Counted from the stretch's first letter, positions 1 through 46,291 are shown. The stretch: 64,000 nucleotides of DNA from Bos javanicus (GCF_032452875.1 NC_083869.1:79602501-79666500); one strand, 5' to 3'. Translations and numbers: made by a program. The notes: generated by a model not told the origin, from the sequence alone.

Positions 1-1669
1 CAATCAAAGTTGTTTGTCACAAAGTAATCTGCTTTGCTTGCTATAACAGTCAAACAGTTTGTCTATATTAGGGACATTTTACAACTAGAAGAGACATCCA
101 AAATCTCTACTCACCCTTTCTTGGATGAATGCCATTACTTTGAAATTATGTATATTTTTGTATAACCTTTAAATTATTCATAACTTTTGGCTATGTTTGC
201 TTCACAAAAGCTTTCTTAAGTTTTAATAGGTAAGATGTTTGTACTAGATACACGATCCAGTATCTCAGACCATCATAAGTTCCACAAAACCAGAGATCTT
301 TGTCTGGTTTACTTTGCCAATTTAGTTTCCCAAACATCTAGAATAGTGCCTAGGCCATGGCAGGTGCTCAACATATATCTGGTGAACTAATAAATGAATC
401 TTACTAAGCAGAAGCCACTTAAGTAAACACCCCTTACTCTGGGCACAGCATCTTAAAGTACCAGAGCTTTCAAAACCATTTCTGGTTTTTTCTTGGGATA
501 GTCAGATGTGAAAGGAGTGCTTTGTTCAATTAAGACCTAATATTCCATTTCAGCTTACAGACAACAAATAGACTTCCATTATTTAATACTATTTACTGCC
601 ACTTCAGAGAACACTTTCCTGAAAAGGGAGAAATTTGTCCTAAGTGGTACATAAAGGTTCTGTGCTTATAAAACATCATACCAGAAATACTCTTAAAACA
701 CACAAACATCCCTTTACCAGGATCTACTCAGTGACTTCTTATAATGATCAAATACATAGAAATACAAACATAACCAGCTAGGCAGGGCATTTATCTGTTG
801 TACTTCATTCCCTGGAGAAATACACTCTTGATGTTTATTATGAAAAAACTTGATATTTCCTAAATACAAGTACTGCAGACAGGGAGATGAGAATGGTCAT
901 ATTTGCTATGAGGCCAGAATTCAAGCTTATACCACCATTCCCTGATAGCTCAAACAACAGTTGAATCTAACCTGCCCATTTACGTCTAACCTAGTGATTC
1001 TTCTATTATACTGTTTTTTTTCCCCCAGCACTCAATGCCTTTTAAGAGGGTCACAGCTTTCTGGCTTAGAGCATCTTTGGAGAAAAAAAAATGGCAGCTT
1101 TTTGTGTGGGTGCAATAACTTCTCAGGAAGTAATACCTCACCTCATCAAGGAGGTGTAGGTTTTAGATGCTGCTATGGAGACAACAGTCACATTTTACAT
1201 GTATTTTAAAATTAAAAACACATTATAGCAGTATTGAAATTCATTTTAAAATACCAAATTATTTCTGCACTTGGAGGCAGCTATGGTGGTCACCAAGACC
1301 AAAGGATTTTCATTTGTTTATGGTACTCATTATGACTTCTCTCAGTAATGTTTCTTCTCTCATCTCCTCCACTAACCTACCTTAATCAGGGTAAGAGAAG
1401 GCAACACTTAGGAAAATGATATTGGTCTTATTTAAAAATAAGGAGTGACATTTTTATGTTTAAACATAAGATGAGAAAAACATCAAACCTACAGACAATG
1501 CCAGGAATGTTTAAAATCTTTACACCAGATATTATTTTTAACAGACTATAAGTTTAATACTTTAAAAAAGTAAACAAAATCTCTGGACATGCAGGAAAAT
1601 GAAACTATGCCAAAGCATTTTTAGAGGGCAAAAATATACCAAATAGCTAAATAGCAGGAATTACAAACA
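1..1669. other. AT-rich sequence 3' of STAT1; no gene seen
   Basis: No exon with a recognisable product on either strand. A MIR-like SINE tail lies at about 345-400. In mammals the convergent neighbour is GLS, whose 3'UTR may reach here from the left; nothing in the sequence proves it. A plus-strand AATAAA lies at 1787-1792, inside the STAT1 3'UTR. Confidence 0.5.
345..400 (+). repeat. MIR SINE tail fragment
   Basis: Reads like the MIR 3' end (CAGGTGCTCAACATAT then an AATAAATGAAT-type tail). Short and diverged. Confidence 0.4.
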
Positions 1670-3119
1670 CCTTTTTAAACTGCTGTCTTCTTTGTTCCTT
1701 TATCATTTTAATTTAAAAAGTCAATGCAAACTCAGGTTCATGTCAATCATCTTATGTAAAAACCGAGAGGAGGTTTTAATTTGTTTAATAAAGTACCATG
1801 TGCGTATTATATTTAATGTAATACACATACTTTAAAATAGACCTCAAGAAAACTTTATCCCCACCAGAAAAATACAGTATTTACATAAAAATATGATTGT
1901 GGTGGTGATAGCAGAAAAATATGATTCAGCTGCAGACAGCTGTTTGTGAAAGTTATCTAGAAGACCTCTATCAAACCTACTCCCCAAACCACTTCTGTGT
2001 ATGTCAGTGCTAGGGAAGGGGCAAGGTAAGAAACACAACACTTCACAAAACATCATCCAGTCCAAAACAGATCTAGAAAAAGCACAAGAGAGAGAGTGGA
2101 ACCATCTGTAATGTATTTGTGAGAGATACACATTTGCCAGTGAAAATTACCCAATTCTCAAGGCAGTTACACAGGATGAGTTTTCAAATTATTGGATTCT
2201 CATAATCTCCACCTAATGATTTGTCAATTACTAGTTTTTCTTCTCAATTTTAAAATTTTTACTAAACAATAAAGACAAGTGAACCCACTTATGAAACATG
2301 CATTAAATTTCTGAGTTTGTTTACATCTACAATTAATTTCAACTTTTTGAAAAAATAATAGGATTTGCCTTAAGAGAGCTGTTAATAGTTTGGCTCCCTT
2401 GATAGAACTGTGAAGACCGTTTCATTTACTAACTTCAATTTCATGATGAAGGCAGAATATATTCAACTTTGGTATTAAAGCTGAAATGGAAGATACTACT
2501 CATGAATTTGTAAAGTTTACTTCCTTCTATTGATATTAGCCAGCATCATAAAGCCATACCAAAAGCTAATTCTCCCAAGAAAGAGAATCTTTAGTTTTCA
2601 ATGGCCAGTGTGGAAAATATAATAACACACATAACTTTTATCCTCTGCCCAGATACAGGACAGCTTTGCACTATTTCACAGGCAAGCCACTGGCAAACTT
2701 GAGGCTATATTTAAAGCAGAGAGAACAAATAAGAATAACCATGTGATCTATCCAACCACCTGTAACAATTGGGCCCTGACTATGCATAGCATCTACTACA
2801 TGCTGCTAAATGTCTCACCTTTCCTAAAGGACTCTCATTCTAGTCCTGATGATTTTGGTGTACCAGGATGTTTTTCATCTAAACCCTCTATGTGGAGAAG
2901 GCCTTTCAATTTTACCTTCAATAAGATGCATGAAGCCCTTCAGAGTAACAGATGTTTCTGAATTAGGGAAAAATCCACTTGCTATCAACAGGTTGCAGCA
3001 AATTTCTTGGCCTTTCTTTAGATTCCCTAGAAACACAGGATGTGAGGGAACACAGTAGCAGAAGGGAATCACAGGTGGGAAGGAAAAATGTCTCCAGAGA
3101 AGATGAGAAAATTCATGCT
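1670..3119 (-). other. STAT1: STAT1 3'UTR (exon 25)
   Basis: Follows the TAG at 3122-3120 and is collinear with the human STAT1-alpha 3'UTR as I remember it, including the stretch just after the stop and the block near 1850-2060. An ATTAAA poly(A) signal reads on the minus strand at 1817-1812; similarity to the human transcript end seems to continue to about 1665, so the true 3' end is uncertain. Region is AT-rich. Confidence 0.75.
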
Positions 3120-37615
<34,496 letters not shown>

Positions 37616-37774
37616 CTAGCATTGTGCTTCTTCTAAATATCTTGCTTAATCAAAAACATAATTTGTCTCAAATATACTTTTCAAATGATGTCTATATTCC
37701 AAAACCTGTTTTTTTTTTGTTTTTTTTTTTTCCATTTCCATTTTGGGTCAATATTTTTTCTTCCCCATAAAATA

Positions 37775-38085
37775 CATGTTCAGGTCTTTGCTCAAATGCT
37801 AATGTATCAGGCAAGCCTTCTTTGGCCACCTTATTTAAACTGACACTACCTCTCACCCCAGAAAATGCTATCCCTCCTTCTTGATGTACTTTTCTCCATC
37901 GCCCTTACCACCATCTGACCTAGGACATATTTTTCTTTTTTATTTTGATTAGTGTCTGTTTTTCCCACTGAAGGGAATGATTTGTCCAGGATAGTGGTAG
38001 TGCGAGGTGGGGGAGGGTTGTTCACTGAAGTATCTCCAGAACAGTGCTGGGTATATGGTAGGTGTTCACATGGCTTTAAAATGAA
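37775..38085 (+). repeat. L2 LINE 3' end
   Basis: CTTTGCTCAAATGCTAATGT, TTGGCCACCTTATTTAAACT, GCCCTTACCACCATCTGACC, then GTTCACTGAAGTATCTCCAG and GTAGGTGTTCACAT: the L2 3' end order. STAT1 intron 2. Confidence 0.6.
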
Positions 38086-38532
38086 TCTGCACTTTTATTA
38101 ATAAGTGGAAGACACTATTTGCTTTAAGATTAATTGTAAAAACTTTTCCCAAAACTGCTCTTAGAAATTATAGAACATTTGTAATTTGACTCAAAGGACT
38201 TTAAACTGGTATTCTATATATCATGATTCACATGATTAAAGTGAATTACTTTTGTTATATATCTTTTAAAAGAGATATTTTCTTCTTTGTCTACTGCACA
38301 CAACAAAGTTGCACAAAATTCTTAAATCTCAGTAATAATTTTTAAAGACTGAAACTACGTTAAATGCAATTTGAAAAGATAAAGTAATACTATCTCTTTA
38401 GATAACTGTAAATCAACTTTTACACAGTAGCCCTGAAGATTAAAAATTAAAACAAAAAACTGATTTAAGGAAGTCTGAACATCCATCAGGAAAATGAAAA
38501 GCCTCCCTTCATCATAGCGTAAATTAGGACTT

Positions 38533-38565
38533 ATCAGGTTGACCAAAAGGTTCGATCAGGTTTTT
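38533..38565 (+). mobile_element. Mariner terminal repeat fragment (ruminant mariner type)
   Basis: AGGTTGACCAAAAGGTTCG then TCAGGTTTTT resembles the ruminant mariner terminus (AGGTTGGCCAAAAAGTTCG as remembered). No partner terminus seen. Confidence 0.35.
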
Positions 38566-39629
38566 GCAACCCAATATATCAGTGCACAGCTGATAATATT
38601 CTGAGCAGATGTAAGTCAATCTTGTTCTACTAGGCCTGAGGAAAGGGCTCTGGATTTTCAAACAGGGCATGGAAGAACGTATGCATGCTTGCTGGCAAGC
38701 ACATGTGTGCAGGCATGAAGTCATGTCTGCTTCACAAATTTCCTTCCAAAGGAAGGTTAAGCATATGGTGGGGCCACAAAACTAGTTCAGCATCACAAAA
38801 CATCAGTACAAATGAACCCAACTCCACACCTTTGGTATACTTGCTGTAGCAATTTGATTTTTCACTTCAAATTTATCTTACCTGAGTGAAAGACTGCAAA
38901 TTTGCAGTGCTCTCCCTCCCTACTAAGTATCTAAAAAGGATGTGCCTAAAGCAAATACACTGGCCAGACCATCAACCAGCAGGGGCTGCAACACTCTTCT
39001 TAGGGTGAGTGACCACAGGTGACTCACTTTTCTGTCAACAGGGTGATTGTTAAGACTGCATGAGCTAATACAGACACAGCGCCTGGCACTGCGATCAGTG
39101 ATCAGGTGAGCAGGTGATCAATAAATTCATGCTAACAAATCCAGAATCCACTCCATCTTCTAGCAAAACTTGGTACCAACACGGAGTGGCAAGACCATCC
39201 CTCAATCACCTGACTTCTTCCTTTCCAGTCTCAAGACCTCCTGCCTCCATGCCTCCAACACTATTTCCCAATCTAGCCTTCTGCTGCACACGGGTTTTGA
39301 CCACATCATTCTCTTGCACAAAATTGCTAGTTGGCCAATATCCGACTGATTTCCACTCTGACACTATTTTCATCCATTCACAAAGCAATTCTGTCACTAA
39401 ATTATCTACTTTTCTTCCCCTGGCTTCACCCAACATTTCTGCTTTGCTCTAGCTGTCACTCACCCTTGAAAACGGCTTCCCCATAAATTTTTGCCTCTTT
39501 AAATTTTACTAGCATTCAAAGACAGGTACAAATGCCATTTCTTCTATAAGCTAAGACATACCCAGAGACAATTAAGCTTTCATTGACTTGTGCCTCACTG
39601 CATTTTGCATCTCTATTTGGGTGTCAGAC

Positions 39630-39852
39630 CCTGTTTTCCTTGGTGGCTCAGTGGTAAAGAATCTGCCTGCCAATGCAGGAGATGCAACACACGGGTTTGA
39701 TCCCTGGGTCAGGAAGATCCCATGAAGTAGGAAATGGCAACCCACTCCAGTACTCTTGCCTAGAAAATCCCATGGACAGAGAAGCCTGGCAGGCTACAGT
39801 CTACGGGGCCGCAAAGAGTCAGACACAGCTTAGCGACTGAGTATGCACACTG
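39630..39852 (+). repeat. Bov-tA SINE
   Basis: TTTTCCTTGGTGGCTCAGTG to AGCGACTGAGTATGCACAC. STAT1 intron 2. Confidence 0.9.
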
Positions 39853-40379
39853 ACACCCTGTCTTCCTTAAAAAAAGCTCTATGATGTCTCCCCTAAATGA
39901 TGTAAGCTTCAGATTTGCTGAGACTGTCTTTTTTTTTTTCTTTTTAAACATCTTCTGCACTTTGGACAGTGTCCTGCATACAATATATGCTCAACAGAAG
40001 TCTGTTGAACTGAAATCTAGTAGATTGAATTAGAAAGTAAAGGGCAAACCATATTATGGTCCAACAAGTTTTGAGTCCTGCATCAAACTGCAAACTGGAT
40101 TGTGCTGAGGGCTCAAATCTTATTTCCGTCCCATAAAAACAATCAATCCAACTTAAACAAACAATATTTAAAGCACAATCAATCACACCTATTTTTCTTC
40201 CCCCAAACTTTTGGTACTAGTCAGAATTTTTTAAAGGCTAATTATATTATTTGGGGATCTGCAGGAACTAATCATCACTTTTACACTTCACGAGCACATT
40301 ATGTTCTTTTATCCATAAACAGATATATAATTAAGTTTCAAAGTTACATACTCATTAATTTCCGTTAACATTTACTAAC

Positions 40380-40532
40380 CTGTCACCTTGTGCCCCAGCG
40401 AAGGGCTAGGGATTCAACACAAGCAGCAGCTACACACAGCACGTCAGATGCCAAGACTGTTGGGTCTGCATGCACAGGGTGCGCCTAGCTTAGACAGGTC
40501 TCTAGGGGTGGCACACGGCAAATACCAACTTT
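40380..40532 (-). other. STAT1: STAT1 exon 2 (5'UTR, non-coding)
   Basis: Recognised by similarity to the human STAT1 5'UTR as remembered (blocks around CAGTCTTGGCA, CGTGCTGTG and GGGGCACAAGGTG). Minus-strand acceptor CTCCGCAG ends at 40533; donor ACAG|GTTAGT begins at 40379. 153 nt. Confidence 0.88.
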
Positions 40533-40836
40533 CTGCGGAGAGAAGAAAATACGACTCTGCTGGAAGGGGAGGGGAAGAGGGTAAATGGGAAAATGCATTG
40601 TTGTGGGGGAGGGGCGGGATTCTATTTCACATTTTTTCTTTTTTACTACCAGGGCACGACTGACTGGGGCAACCGTGCCATCACCGGAAACAACACCTGG
40701 GATACGTGTTCTTTTCCGGATGACGGATTCACCTATCAGCACTTAAAGGCTTGCGCTCGTTGGGCATCCGTCCGCTGGGCCTCGACGAAGCCGGTCCAGG
40801 CGCGTCCCACCCCGGCACCCGGAACCTCAAACTCAC

Positions 40837-41005
40837 TCTGCGCGCCGGATCCCGCAGAGATGGGCGAGAACACAGCCGTGCCTCCTCTCCCAGGTCGCCT
40901 CCGCTCTATCTTGGGTCTGACTCGCGCCCTCCCGAGTGCGGCAGGATCTGTCCGCAAACTCAGCGCAGCAAAGCGAAAGTATCAGCGGAAAGAAAAGGCA
41001 GATCC
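40837..41005 (-). other. STAT1: STAT1 exon 1 (5'UTR, non-coding) in CpG-rich promoter
   Basis: Minus-strand sequence matches the human first exon in outline (CTGCCTTTTCT, then ACTTTCGCTTTGC, then GGAGGCGACC, then GCGCGCAG). The donor CAGA|GTGAGT begins at 40836. The transcription start is not visible directly; about 40990-41015 is my estimate from the human start and the GC box just upstream. Confidence 0.75.
40969..40998 (-). promoter_or_regulatory. ISRE-like / GAAA-repeat motif in STAT1 exon 1
   Basis: Plus strand reads CAAAGCGAAAGT (40969-40980) and GGAAAGAAAAGG (40987-40998). The first is an ISRE (GAAANNGAAA) with G to C in the leading GAAA. Human exon 1, as remembered, has an intact ISRE here. 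Function is inferred only. Confidence 0.45.
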
Positions 41006-41829
41006 TGACGCCCCGCCTCCTTCTGCTCCCGCCAATCATCGGGCTGCTGCCGCGCTCGGCCAATTGGACACGGCTGTTCCCCGCGCGTATCGCCTCCCCC
41101 GGGCCGCTGCTCTGCTAACCCGCTGAGTCTTTCGTTAGCCTTCCGCTAGGGCTTGTGTCTGGAGGCTTTGAAGCTCAGCTCTGTGTTGCAAATTAAGGGT
41201 TATGTTTACACATACTTTAGAGAACAGCTAAAAGGAAGTTATGTGTTTGCAGAGGCCCAAACTGGGAGATCCTTACATTAGCCCCAAATCTGAAAATTCG
41301 AGGCAGAGGACACAGGTGGGGACATTGTCGTTTTCGAATCTCAGCTTAGCAACTGACCTACCTCCTTGTTGCTAAACCCGGAAGACGCTTTTCTGTCCTC
41401 ACCTTATGTGACCACTCAGAAACCTGCGCAGCTGACACCTCCATTCTTTAACACTTCTCCGTGGGCCATGATGACAACATACCTTCCTTGCTTCTTCCTA
41501 CCTCTCTGCTATTTCTTTCTCCATCTCTGCCACCAAGCTGCTCAGTGTTAAGTGTGGTCATGATTCATATTTGGTCTACTTTACCTACACTTCTCAGGCT
41601 GTTCTGCATTGACCTCATCCACAGTATCTGTGTCCTAGATAATGTAGAACTTCTACACCCGTACCGTGTCCACACGACTCCTCTGAGCGCTATACCCACT
41701 GTACAGCCCTCATTTGACTTTCCACTTGGATGTCTGGTGAGCTCTAAAAACTAATTATGTTCAGAACCATCTCATCATTTTTCTTCTTAAACCTGCCCTT
41801 TTTCTAGAAATAATCCATGCCAGAAAATT

Positions 41830-42640
41830 AGGAGCCACATTTAACATTGTCTTCTCACCACCCACGCCCACACCAGTCCTCAAGCCTTGTTGAATTTTCC
41901 TCCTAAATACTTTTCAGGTCTCATTGCTTCTGGTCATCTTCTGTGCCATTCCCCCTTTTCTCTCATTTGGATCTTTGCAGTAGATTTCCCAAATGGCTGC
42001 CTCACTTCAGTTCTTTACTCCCATTTAATCCATTTACCCTATAGCAGTTTGGTTTGTTTTTTAATTGCAAAGCAGATCATGTGTTTGCAAACCTGAAAAT
42101 CCTCTGATGACTTTTCTGAATAAAATCCAAATTTATTAATGAAACCTATAAAGCCTTGGTTTCCCTATCACTTTCTTTAACCTCATCTTGTGCCACTTTT
42201 TCCTTACTTCAGCAGGGTTTTTTTTTTTTTTTTCCTGCAAATAAGACAAGCTCTTTCTACAAACTCAGGACCTTCTTAGCAGCAGTTCTCCATTTGGAAA
42301 ACCCCTTGAGCCAATGCCCTCCCTCCCAACTTCTTTGCTGGCTAACTTATCTTTTTGTTGTTAGCCACATTGCTAAGTTGTGTCTAACTCTTGCAACCCC
42401 ATGGACTGTAGCCTGCTAGGCTCCTCTGACCATGGATTTCCCAGGCAGGAATACTGGAGTGGGTTGCCTATTCCTTCTCCAGGGGGTCTTCTCAACCCAG
42501 AAATCAAACCTATGACTCCAGCATTGGCATGCAGATTCTTTACCATTGAGACACCAGTGAAGCCCCAACTCATCTTTTATCTCTCCACTAAAATCTAAGC
42601 TTAAATGTCACTTCCCCAGATAGGCATCACTGAGGCCAGC
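41830..42640 (+). repeat. L2 LINE fragment, split by a Bov-tA SINE
   Basis: TCTTTGCAGTAGATTTCCCA to GCCACTTTTTCCTTACTTC, then after the SINE CTTAAATGTCACTTCCCC continues the same L2 order. Confidence 0.45.
42365..42566 (-). repeat. Bov-tA SINE
   Basis: Reverse orientation: GCTAAGTTGTGTCTAACTCT to GAGACACCAGTGAAGCCCC. Confidence 0.9.
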
Positions 42641-42789
42641 CTAGAGTAGGTCTTCTTGGAAGGTGTGCACATAAAATCAATTGGTTCCTCCAAGTATTTA
42701 ATAGATGGAACTTGAATCAAGCCTAGAATAATAAGGCAATTTTGGGTGGGAAAAGGCTGTAAATAATTTCCCAGAGATATGCTTATACG

Positions 42790-43078
42790 TGGGCTTCCCT
42801 GGTAGTTCAGCTGGTTAAGAATCCACCTGCAAGGCACAAGACCCCGGTTCGATTCCTGGGTCCGGAAGATGCCCTGGAGGAGGGATAGACTATCCACTCC
42901 AGTATTCTTGGGCTTCCCTGATGGCTCAGCTGGTAAAGAATCCACCTGCAATGTGGGAGACCAGGGCTCGATCCCTGAGTTGGGAAGATCCCCAGAAGGG
43001 AAAGGCTACCCACTCTAGCATTCTGATCTGTGTTGCAAAGAGTCAGACATGACTCAGTGACTTTCACTTTCACTTTTC
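42790..43078 (+). repeat. Bov-tA SINE, dimeric
   Basis: Two tRNA-derived heads (42791 and 42909), then a common tail ending GTGACTTTCACTTTCACTT. Confidence 0.88.
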
Positions 43079-43661
43079 ATGATTGTATGTGTGTCTGTTG
43101 TAGTTTTCTCCATTCTCATATCTATATGCTCCTTCTTCTTATCACATATTCACCCTCACAAAGCCAGTATTGAACTGGTGATAACAATGACTCTTGGTAA
43201 CAAAGTAGCAGCCCTCTGTGTAAAAATATGCTAGGACTCCACTCCCCCAAAAAAGTCCTTTCCCTCCTACTTATACCCTGCACTAAGGGCCCACACAGTG
43301 TTTGAGAAACGCTGACTCTAGGAAGGGTAGATAATATGTTAAACATATATATTTTTTCTGGTATTATAAAATTTACACAGAGACTATTTTCAGTCTTGAC
43401 AAGTTAATATCTGCAAGTAGGATGTTTCTCATTGACTCTCTGCATTCTGGTTGTCATCAAGTTCTATGGATGATTCCTTCCCTATGTCTTTAACTGCCTT
43501 AATTTTCCCATCATTGACGATACTCCACTGTAGGTGGTAACCTCACTAGATTGGTACCCCACTAGATTGGGTAACCTCAATCTAGAACTGGAATGCTACA
43601 TTAAATGCCAGTTACGCTACCTTTTTCCTGTCCCTGTCCCCTCCACTATACTCGCCAAATT

Positions 43662-43835
43662 GTTGTTTAGTCATTCAGTCAAGTCTGCCTCTTTTGCGAC
43701 CCCATGGACTGTAGCCTGCCAGGCTCCTCTGTCCGTGGGATTTCCCAAGCAAGAACACTGTAGTGGGTTACCATTTCCTTCTCTAGGATATTTTGCCTAT
43801 CCAGAGATCAAACCCATGTCTCCTGCATTAACCGA
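43662..43835 (-). repeat. Bov-tA SINE
   Basis: Reverse orientation, TTGTTTAGTCATTCAGTCAA to CATGTCTCCTGCATTAACC; head truncated. Flanked by weak L2-like sequence (43600-43660, 43850-43975). Confidence 0.85.
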
Positions 43836-44226
43836 ATTAAATTCTCTAAAACACCTCATTTATAGTTATTCCCTGCTTAAAAGTCTTGGCAACTCTCATC
43901 GCATTTATGATGAACACAGACTTTGCCTGCTAGCCCGGACCCGCTACAGAATGTCCCTAACATGTTTCAGGGTGGTGGGTTACTTTTTTTAATAAGTTCC
44001 TTTTCTTCCAAAAAGGTCCATTAAGGGCACTAGTACATTCGTAATCCAAACACCCACACGAACACCTTGTGACGTTGTGTGCTTTCAGGCGAGCAGCCCA
44101 GGGCCCGCCCAGGATGAGGTACAGTAGAGGAGGTGCCGACTGTCAGACGCTGCAAAGTTTCCAATATCAGCCGCCTTAGCGCTCGGCGGGAGGGAGGCGA
44201 CTGCTCGGAAGAGCCGTCCCACGTGC

Positions 44227-44237
44227 TTTCGGGGAAA
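44227..44237. promoter_or_regulatory. GAS site (TTCNNNGAA)
   Basis: Minus strand reads TTTCCCCGAAA, matching the GAS consensus; it is the same core as the well-known IRF1 promoter GAS. This is the site type bound by STAT1 homodimers, so feedback on STAT1 itself is plausible. Confidence 0.6.
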
Positions 44238-44269
44238 TAGCCTGGGAGCGAGAAGCAACCGGACTGAGA

Positions 44270-44288
44270 GGAAACCGAAAAGCGAAAG
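44270..44288 (+). promoter_or_regulatory. ISRE/IRF site (perfect GAAANNGAAA core)
   Basis: GGAAACCGAAAAGCGAAAG: two GAAA units two bases apart, and a third three bases further. This fits the ISGF3/IRF consensus. It is 34 bp from the GAS site. Confidence 0.6.
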
Positions 44289-44409
44289 CAGAGACAGAGG
44301 GAGCAGTACGCAGGCGCGGCCCAGGGGCTTTCCAGCTGACCGCCCGCTGCGCCGCGGGTACCGCCCACCTCGCCCCTCGCAACCTCCGGGAGAGCGACTT
44401 CCGTACATT

Positions 44410-46291
44410 GCTTAAGGTGCTGGAAAACTTACCCCATCCTCTTCCATCTATTCTTTCTTCCGGTGGTCTGGAGATGTCAGGTTTTTTTTCTCCCTTCTCT
44501 ATCTACACAGTCTGCACACATGCTAACTCTGACCGCCACCCACCTGGGCTAGTTCCCCTTTAACCAGAAATGGGGTGGGGGTGCGGGGAGGCTGGCTGTT
44601 TCTTCAACTGTCCTTTCCTAGATCTGCAAAGAGGACTTGCCTTTTTCCTCTGGCGTCTTCTCACCGCCCCCACCTTCCCCTTTCTGGTGATTATACCAGC
44701 GGGAGTAGGGAAGAAGTGTAATGAAGGAGAACAATCTAGTCACTGGACCATGATTTCGAAAGTTTGGCAGGCCCAGGAAAAATCGTTTTGGTCCAGCCTG
44801 CTACCCGTGTGACTTATTGAATGGTCCCAGGAGTTATGAACTGGATTTTTTGGACTCTGCTCAACCACTCTTAAAGGGCTCCATCTACTTACGGGACCAA
44901 CCTAGGACCTCCAGTGTGTGAAGGGACACACCTGACTGGACCACAAGTCTCCAGACCTCCTGAGGTGAGCCCCAGTCCCCAGAGCTGCAAGAACACTTTA
45001 CATAATTCCCAGAATACCAATGGACATCTGTTTCCCCCTCTTAGTAGAGGACAAGAGCCCGTATATAATTTCCAGGCAAACAAGGAGCACCTTATTCAGA
45101 CTTATGAAGAATTTCAAGAGGGCAGGCAGAGCACCAAACCAGGCGTGGAGCCTCCTGAGTGCTCTGCCCTGTACAGATGCACACAGTTGCACACCCATGA
45201 GGTTTCTAATAGGGGAATTGCGTGGAGGGGAAATTTCTTCTGTAGAGACCTCCTTACATATTTGCTTAAATGAAAACTTAGATATAGTGAAGCATTATAA
45301 CACCGCTCCTTCCCAAAGCATTTGCAATAAAACCCAGTGCCTTCCTCCCTCCCTGTAGCGCCCTACACCCTCTGATCTTGCCTCTTTCTCCTATACATCT
45401 CGTCCCTCTTTCTCCATGCTCCTCTGTGCTCCACACTCTGTAGCCTCTTTCTGTTCCTCAGGTACCCCCAGCTTTTACCTGCCTGGGTCCTAAGAATGTG
45501 TATGCTCTTCCTGTGTTCCCAGCTGTGGAATGAACTTGCCTCTTCTCATTCTTTAGGTCTCAGCTCAGATGTCATCGCCTCAGAGAGACCTTCTCTGACC
45601 ATTTCTTTCAGTTACTCTGTATCACATTTACATTCTTCATACCACTTGTTAAATCTGTCCTTCATTATTTACTTGACTGTTTTCATCTCTCCTCACAACC
45701 GGAAGGACTTTGCGCTGTCTCATCTCAGGTTCCGCAAGAGAATTAAGCCTAATGCCTGAGGCATCTGTGTATGAGTTACCTTCACTCCTGTTTCTCTAGA
45801 ATGGCACTATGTACTACCCTTGGGAAAATTGAAAAGATAGTCAAGCAAGTCACTTCGTGTTTTGGGGGCTCAGGTAGGAAACCCTGATTTCAAAAGGCAA
45901 TGTCTTTTTGAATAAACAGCGCTGGAATAAGGACTTACAAGTTAAATCAACCATTCAGACCTCAGCACAAGCTCTAAACCTTTTGAGCCAGAATTGAGGG
46001 TGAGGAGGATTAAGAACAGCTGTATTCTGAAAAATGTGCGTGAGAGCACCACTTCTCCACAGCCCTCAAACTTGTTCATCTCCACCCTGTATGGATGGCC
46101 TCTGGGGTTCTTTCCATCTGCAGCAGCCTGTGAGACATCTAAATGGATGACGGTCAAGCCTAAAGTCGGAGAGTGTTGTGTGAGATTTTTACTGGGGGTG
46201 GGAGTAGTAAAGGCAATAAATTTAATGAAGGGGAATTAAGGGTAAATTTCAGGAACATTTGATTCATCCTCGAGTAAGCAGATGCTTGGAT
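44410..46291. other. Intergenic segment without a supported gene
   Basis: Apart from the L2 piece at 45370-45720, unique-looking sequence. Open frames near 44889-45358 have no family resemblance. Confidence 0.45.
45370..45720 (+). repeat. L2 LINE fragment
   Basis: GTGGAATGAACTTGCCTCTT, TCAGCTCAGATGTCATCGCC, GAGAGACCTTCTCTGACC and CCACTTGTTAAATCTGTCC follow the L2 3' order. Confidence 0.55.

Larger units (their letters stand above)
40735..41110 (-). promoter_or_regulatory. STAT1: STAT1 core promoter, CpG-rich, with GC box and CCAAT boxes
   Basis: CpG-dense block at STAT1 exon 1. A GC box (Sp1-type, GGAGGCGGGG on the minus strand) lies at 41011-41020, an inverted CCAAT at 41032-41036, and CCAATTGG at 41060-41067. 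There is no TATA box near the inferred start. An ISRE-like motif lies in exon 1 (listed separately). Confidence 0.8.
41110..44079. other. STAT1 upstream intergenic segment
   Basis: Between the core promoter and the upstream CpG block. Holds L2 pieces and three Bov-tA insertions, listed separately. No coding region supported. Confidence 0.5.
44080..44400. promoter_or_regulatory. Upstream CpG-rich block with ISRE and GAS (candidate IFN-responsive element of STAT1)
   Basis: GC- and CpG-rich island about 3.2 kb upstream of STAT1 exon 1, in otherwise repeat-rich intergenic DNA. It contains GAAACCGAAA (44271-44280) with a third GAAA at 44284, TTTCGGGGAAA (44227-44237) and an E-box CACGTG (44220-44225). 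It could be a distal enhancer or an alternative promoter. A distal IFN-responsive element upstream of human STAT1 has been described, as far as I recall; orthology to it is inference. Confidence 0.6.

Noticed and set aside
40593..41126. 177-codon plus-strand open frame
   Set aside because: Runs across the CpG-rich STAT1 promoter and exon 1 on the opposite strand; open because of high GC, no known domain.
44030..44408. Overlapping minus-strand open frames of 112, 107 and 68 codons
   Set aside because: Several frames are open at once over a CpG island, composition is Arg/Pro/Ser-rich and no family is recognised; treated as regulatory DNA.
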